This document shows positions 38,467-38,829 of a stretch of DNA of 38,829 nucleotides, piece after piece. The stretch's first letter is position 1. Each line of letters opens with the position of its first letter. The notes below the pieces were generated by a model. The model had not been told where the DNA came from and searched no databases. It worked only from the letters and a program-made list of their open reading frames with translations. This DNA is from Actinomycetota bacterium (GTDB lineage Bacteria > Actinomycetota > Thermoleophilia > Gaiellales > Gaiellaceae): positions 1 through 38,829 of the forward strand of contig VAWW01000083.1 of assembly GCA_005884575.1 (NCBI GenBank). The letters are read 5' to 3'. Position numbers and translations under genes: made by a program.

Positions 38467-38829
38467 ATGAAGCCGCCGAAGATCCTCGCGCTCGTCTCCG
38501 CGGTCGACCTCGACCACCGCTACGGCTGCACGCCGGCCTGGTGGCAGCTCTGGAAGGGTCTCGGGGAGGCCGGCGTCGACCTGATCGTCACGCCCTACCG
38601 GGGCCGCGCGATCGAGTCGCCCTGGTGGCGAACCGAGCCGAACCCGGTCTACCGGGCGGGCGAGGCCTTCGCGGCCGCGCGCGATCTCGCCGCGCGGCTC
38701 CACGGCGACACGCATCTCCGCCGCGCCGAGGAGAGCCCGGAGGAGACGCGCGCCGACAGGCTCGTCCGCGAGGCCGTCTGGCACTACGTGACCCCGCGCT
38801 GGAAGCGGCACATGGAGCGGATTCTCGAG
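38467..38829 (+). CDS. Glycosyltransferase N-terminal part (runs off window)
   Basis: ATG 38467 opens 121 residues with no stop before the window ends. ILALVSAVDLDHRYGCTPAW, then LWKGLGEAGVDLIVTPYRGR, SPWWRTEPNPVYRAGEAFA, DTHLRRAEESPEETRADRLV and TPRWKRHMERILE resemble the N-terminal acceptor domain of actinobacterial GT-B enzymes found next to phosphoglycosyltransferases. The donor-binding half is outside the window, so the family cannot be settled. It follows the initiating transferase by 51 bases in the same direction and may add the second sugar. Confidence 0.65.
   Translation, partial: MKPPKILALVSAVDLDHRYGCTPAWWQLWKGLGEAGVDLIVTPYRGRAIESPWWRTEPNPVYRAGEAFAAARDLAARLHGDTHLRRAEESPEETRADRLVREAVWHYVTPRWKRHMERILE

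Noticed and set aside
1..38829. CRISPR arrays, tRNA or rRNA genes, transposases or phage genes
   Set aside because: Looked for on both strands by pattern; none seen.

Overview
The window is a very GC-rich chromosomal segment made almost entirely of genes for building, modifying and exporting a cell-surface polysaccharide. Base composition, frequent GTG/TTG starts, four-base ATGA/GTGA stop-start overlaps and the gene mix point to a high-GC actinobacterium. Several proteins resemble those I associate with the class Thermoleophilia (Gaiellales/Solirubrobacterales). That placement is an inference from family resemblance, not from a marker gene. I see no rRNA, tRNA, CRISPR array, transposase or phage gene. 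The longest gene-free stretch is 215 bp (17551-17765).

Layout. 1-1367 (+): end of a family-2 glycosyltransferase and a short phosphoglycosyltransferase, converging on an ElyC/YdcF-like gene (1345-1848, -). 1907-10669 (+): a tightly packed run with an ATP-grasp ligase, a beta-propeller lipoprotein, a secreted glucuronyl C5-epimerase-like protein, a NodB-type deacetylase, a second propeller, a nucleotide-sugar epimerase, a Wzz-like protein and a glycosyltransferase. 10666-15404: a family-2 glycosyltransferase (-), a GT87-like membrane enzyme (+), a second membrane glycosyltransferase and an anchored FN3/hydrolase-like protein (-). 15462-17550 (+): a UDP-glucuronate decarboxylase-like gene and a secreted glycosidase. 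17766-21835 (-): Wzy-like polymerase, methyltransferase, epimerase and GT4. 21850-30513 (+): Wzx-like flippase, five GT4 enzymes, a deacetylase, an acetyltransferase and an acetyltransferase pseudogene. 30489-34563 (-): asparagine-synthase-like amidotransferase, GT39-like enzyme, GT4. 34574-38829: deacetylase-like gene (+), methyltransferase and GT4 (-), full-length initiating phosphoglycosyltransferase and the start of another glycosyltransferase (+).

How the genes fit together. Phosphoglycosyltransferases load the first sugar on undecaprenyl phosphate and about a dozen glycosyltransferases extend it. The Wzx-like flippase and Wzy-like polymerase move and join the repeat units, and Wzz sets chain length. 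Secreted epimerase, deacetylase and hydrolase-like proteins may edit the polymer outside the membrane. UDP-glucuronate-type epimerase/decarboxylase genes, a C5-epimerase domain and an amidotransferase together suggest a polymer rich in (possibly amidated) uronic acids; this is inference.

Most unusual signals. (1) A 23-bp palindrome occurs three times inside coding sequence, always in the same reading phase, and encodes (V/A)SG(S/L)EP(L/Q)A; owing to the palindrome the two full copies give the same peptide in either orientation. (2) Several genes appear to have lost short conserved blocks: the UDP-glucuronate decarboxylase, a nucleotide-sugar epimerase and the first membrane helix of a GT39-like protein. 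In addition, an acetyltransferase is broken and a lipoprotein lacks any ordinary start codon. (3) Two near-identical 30-34 bp palindromes flank the convergent gap at 17551-17765.
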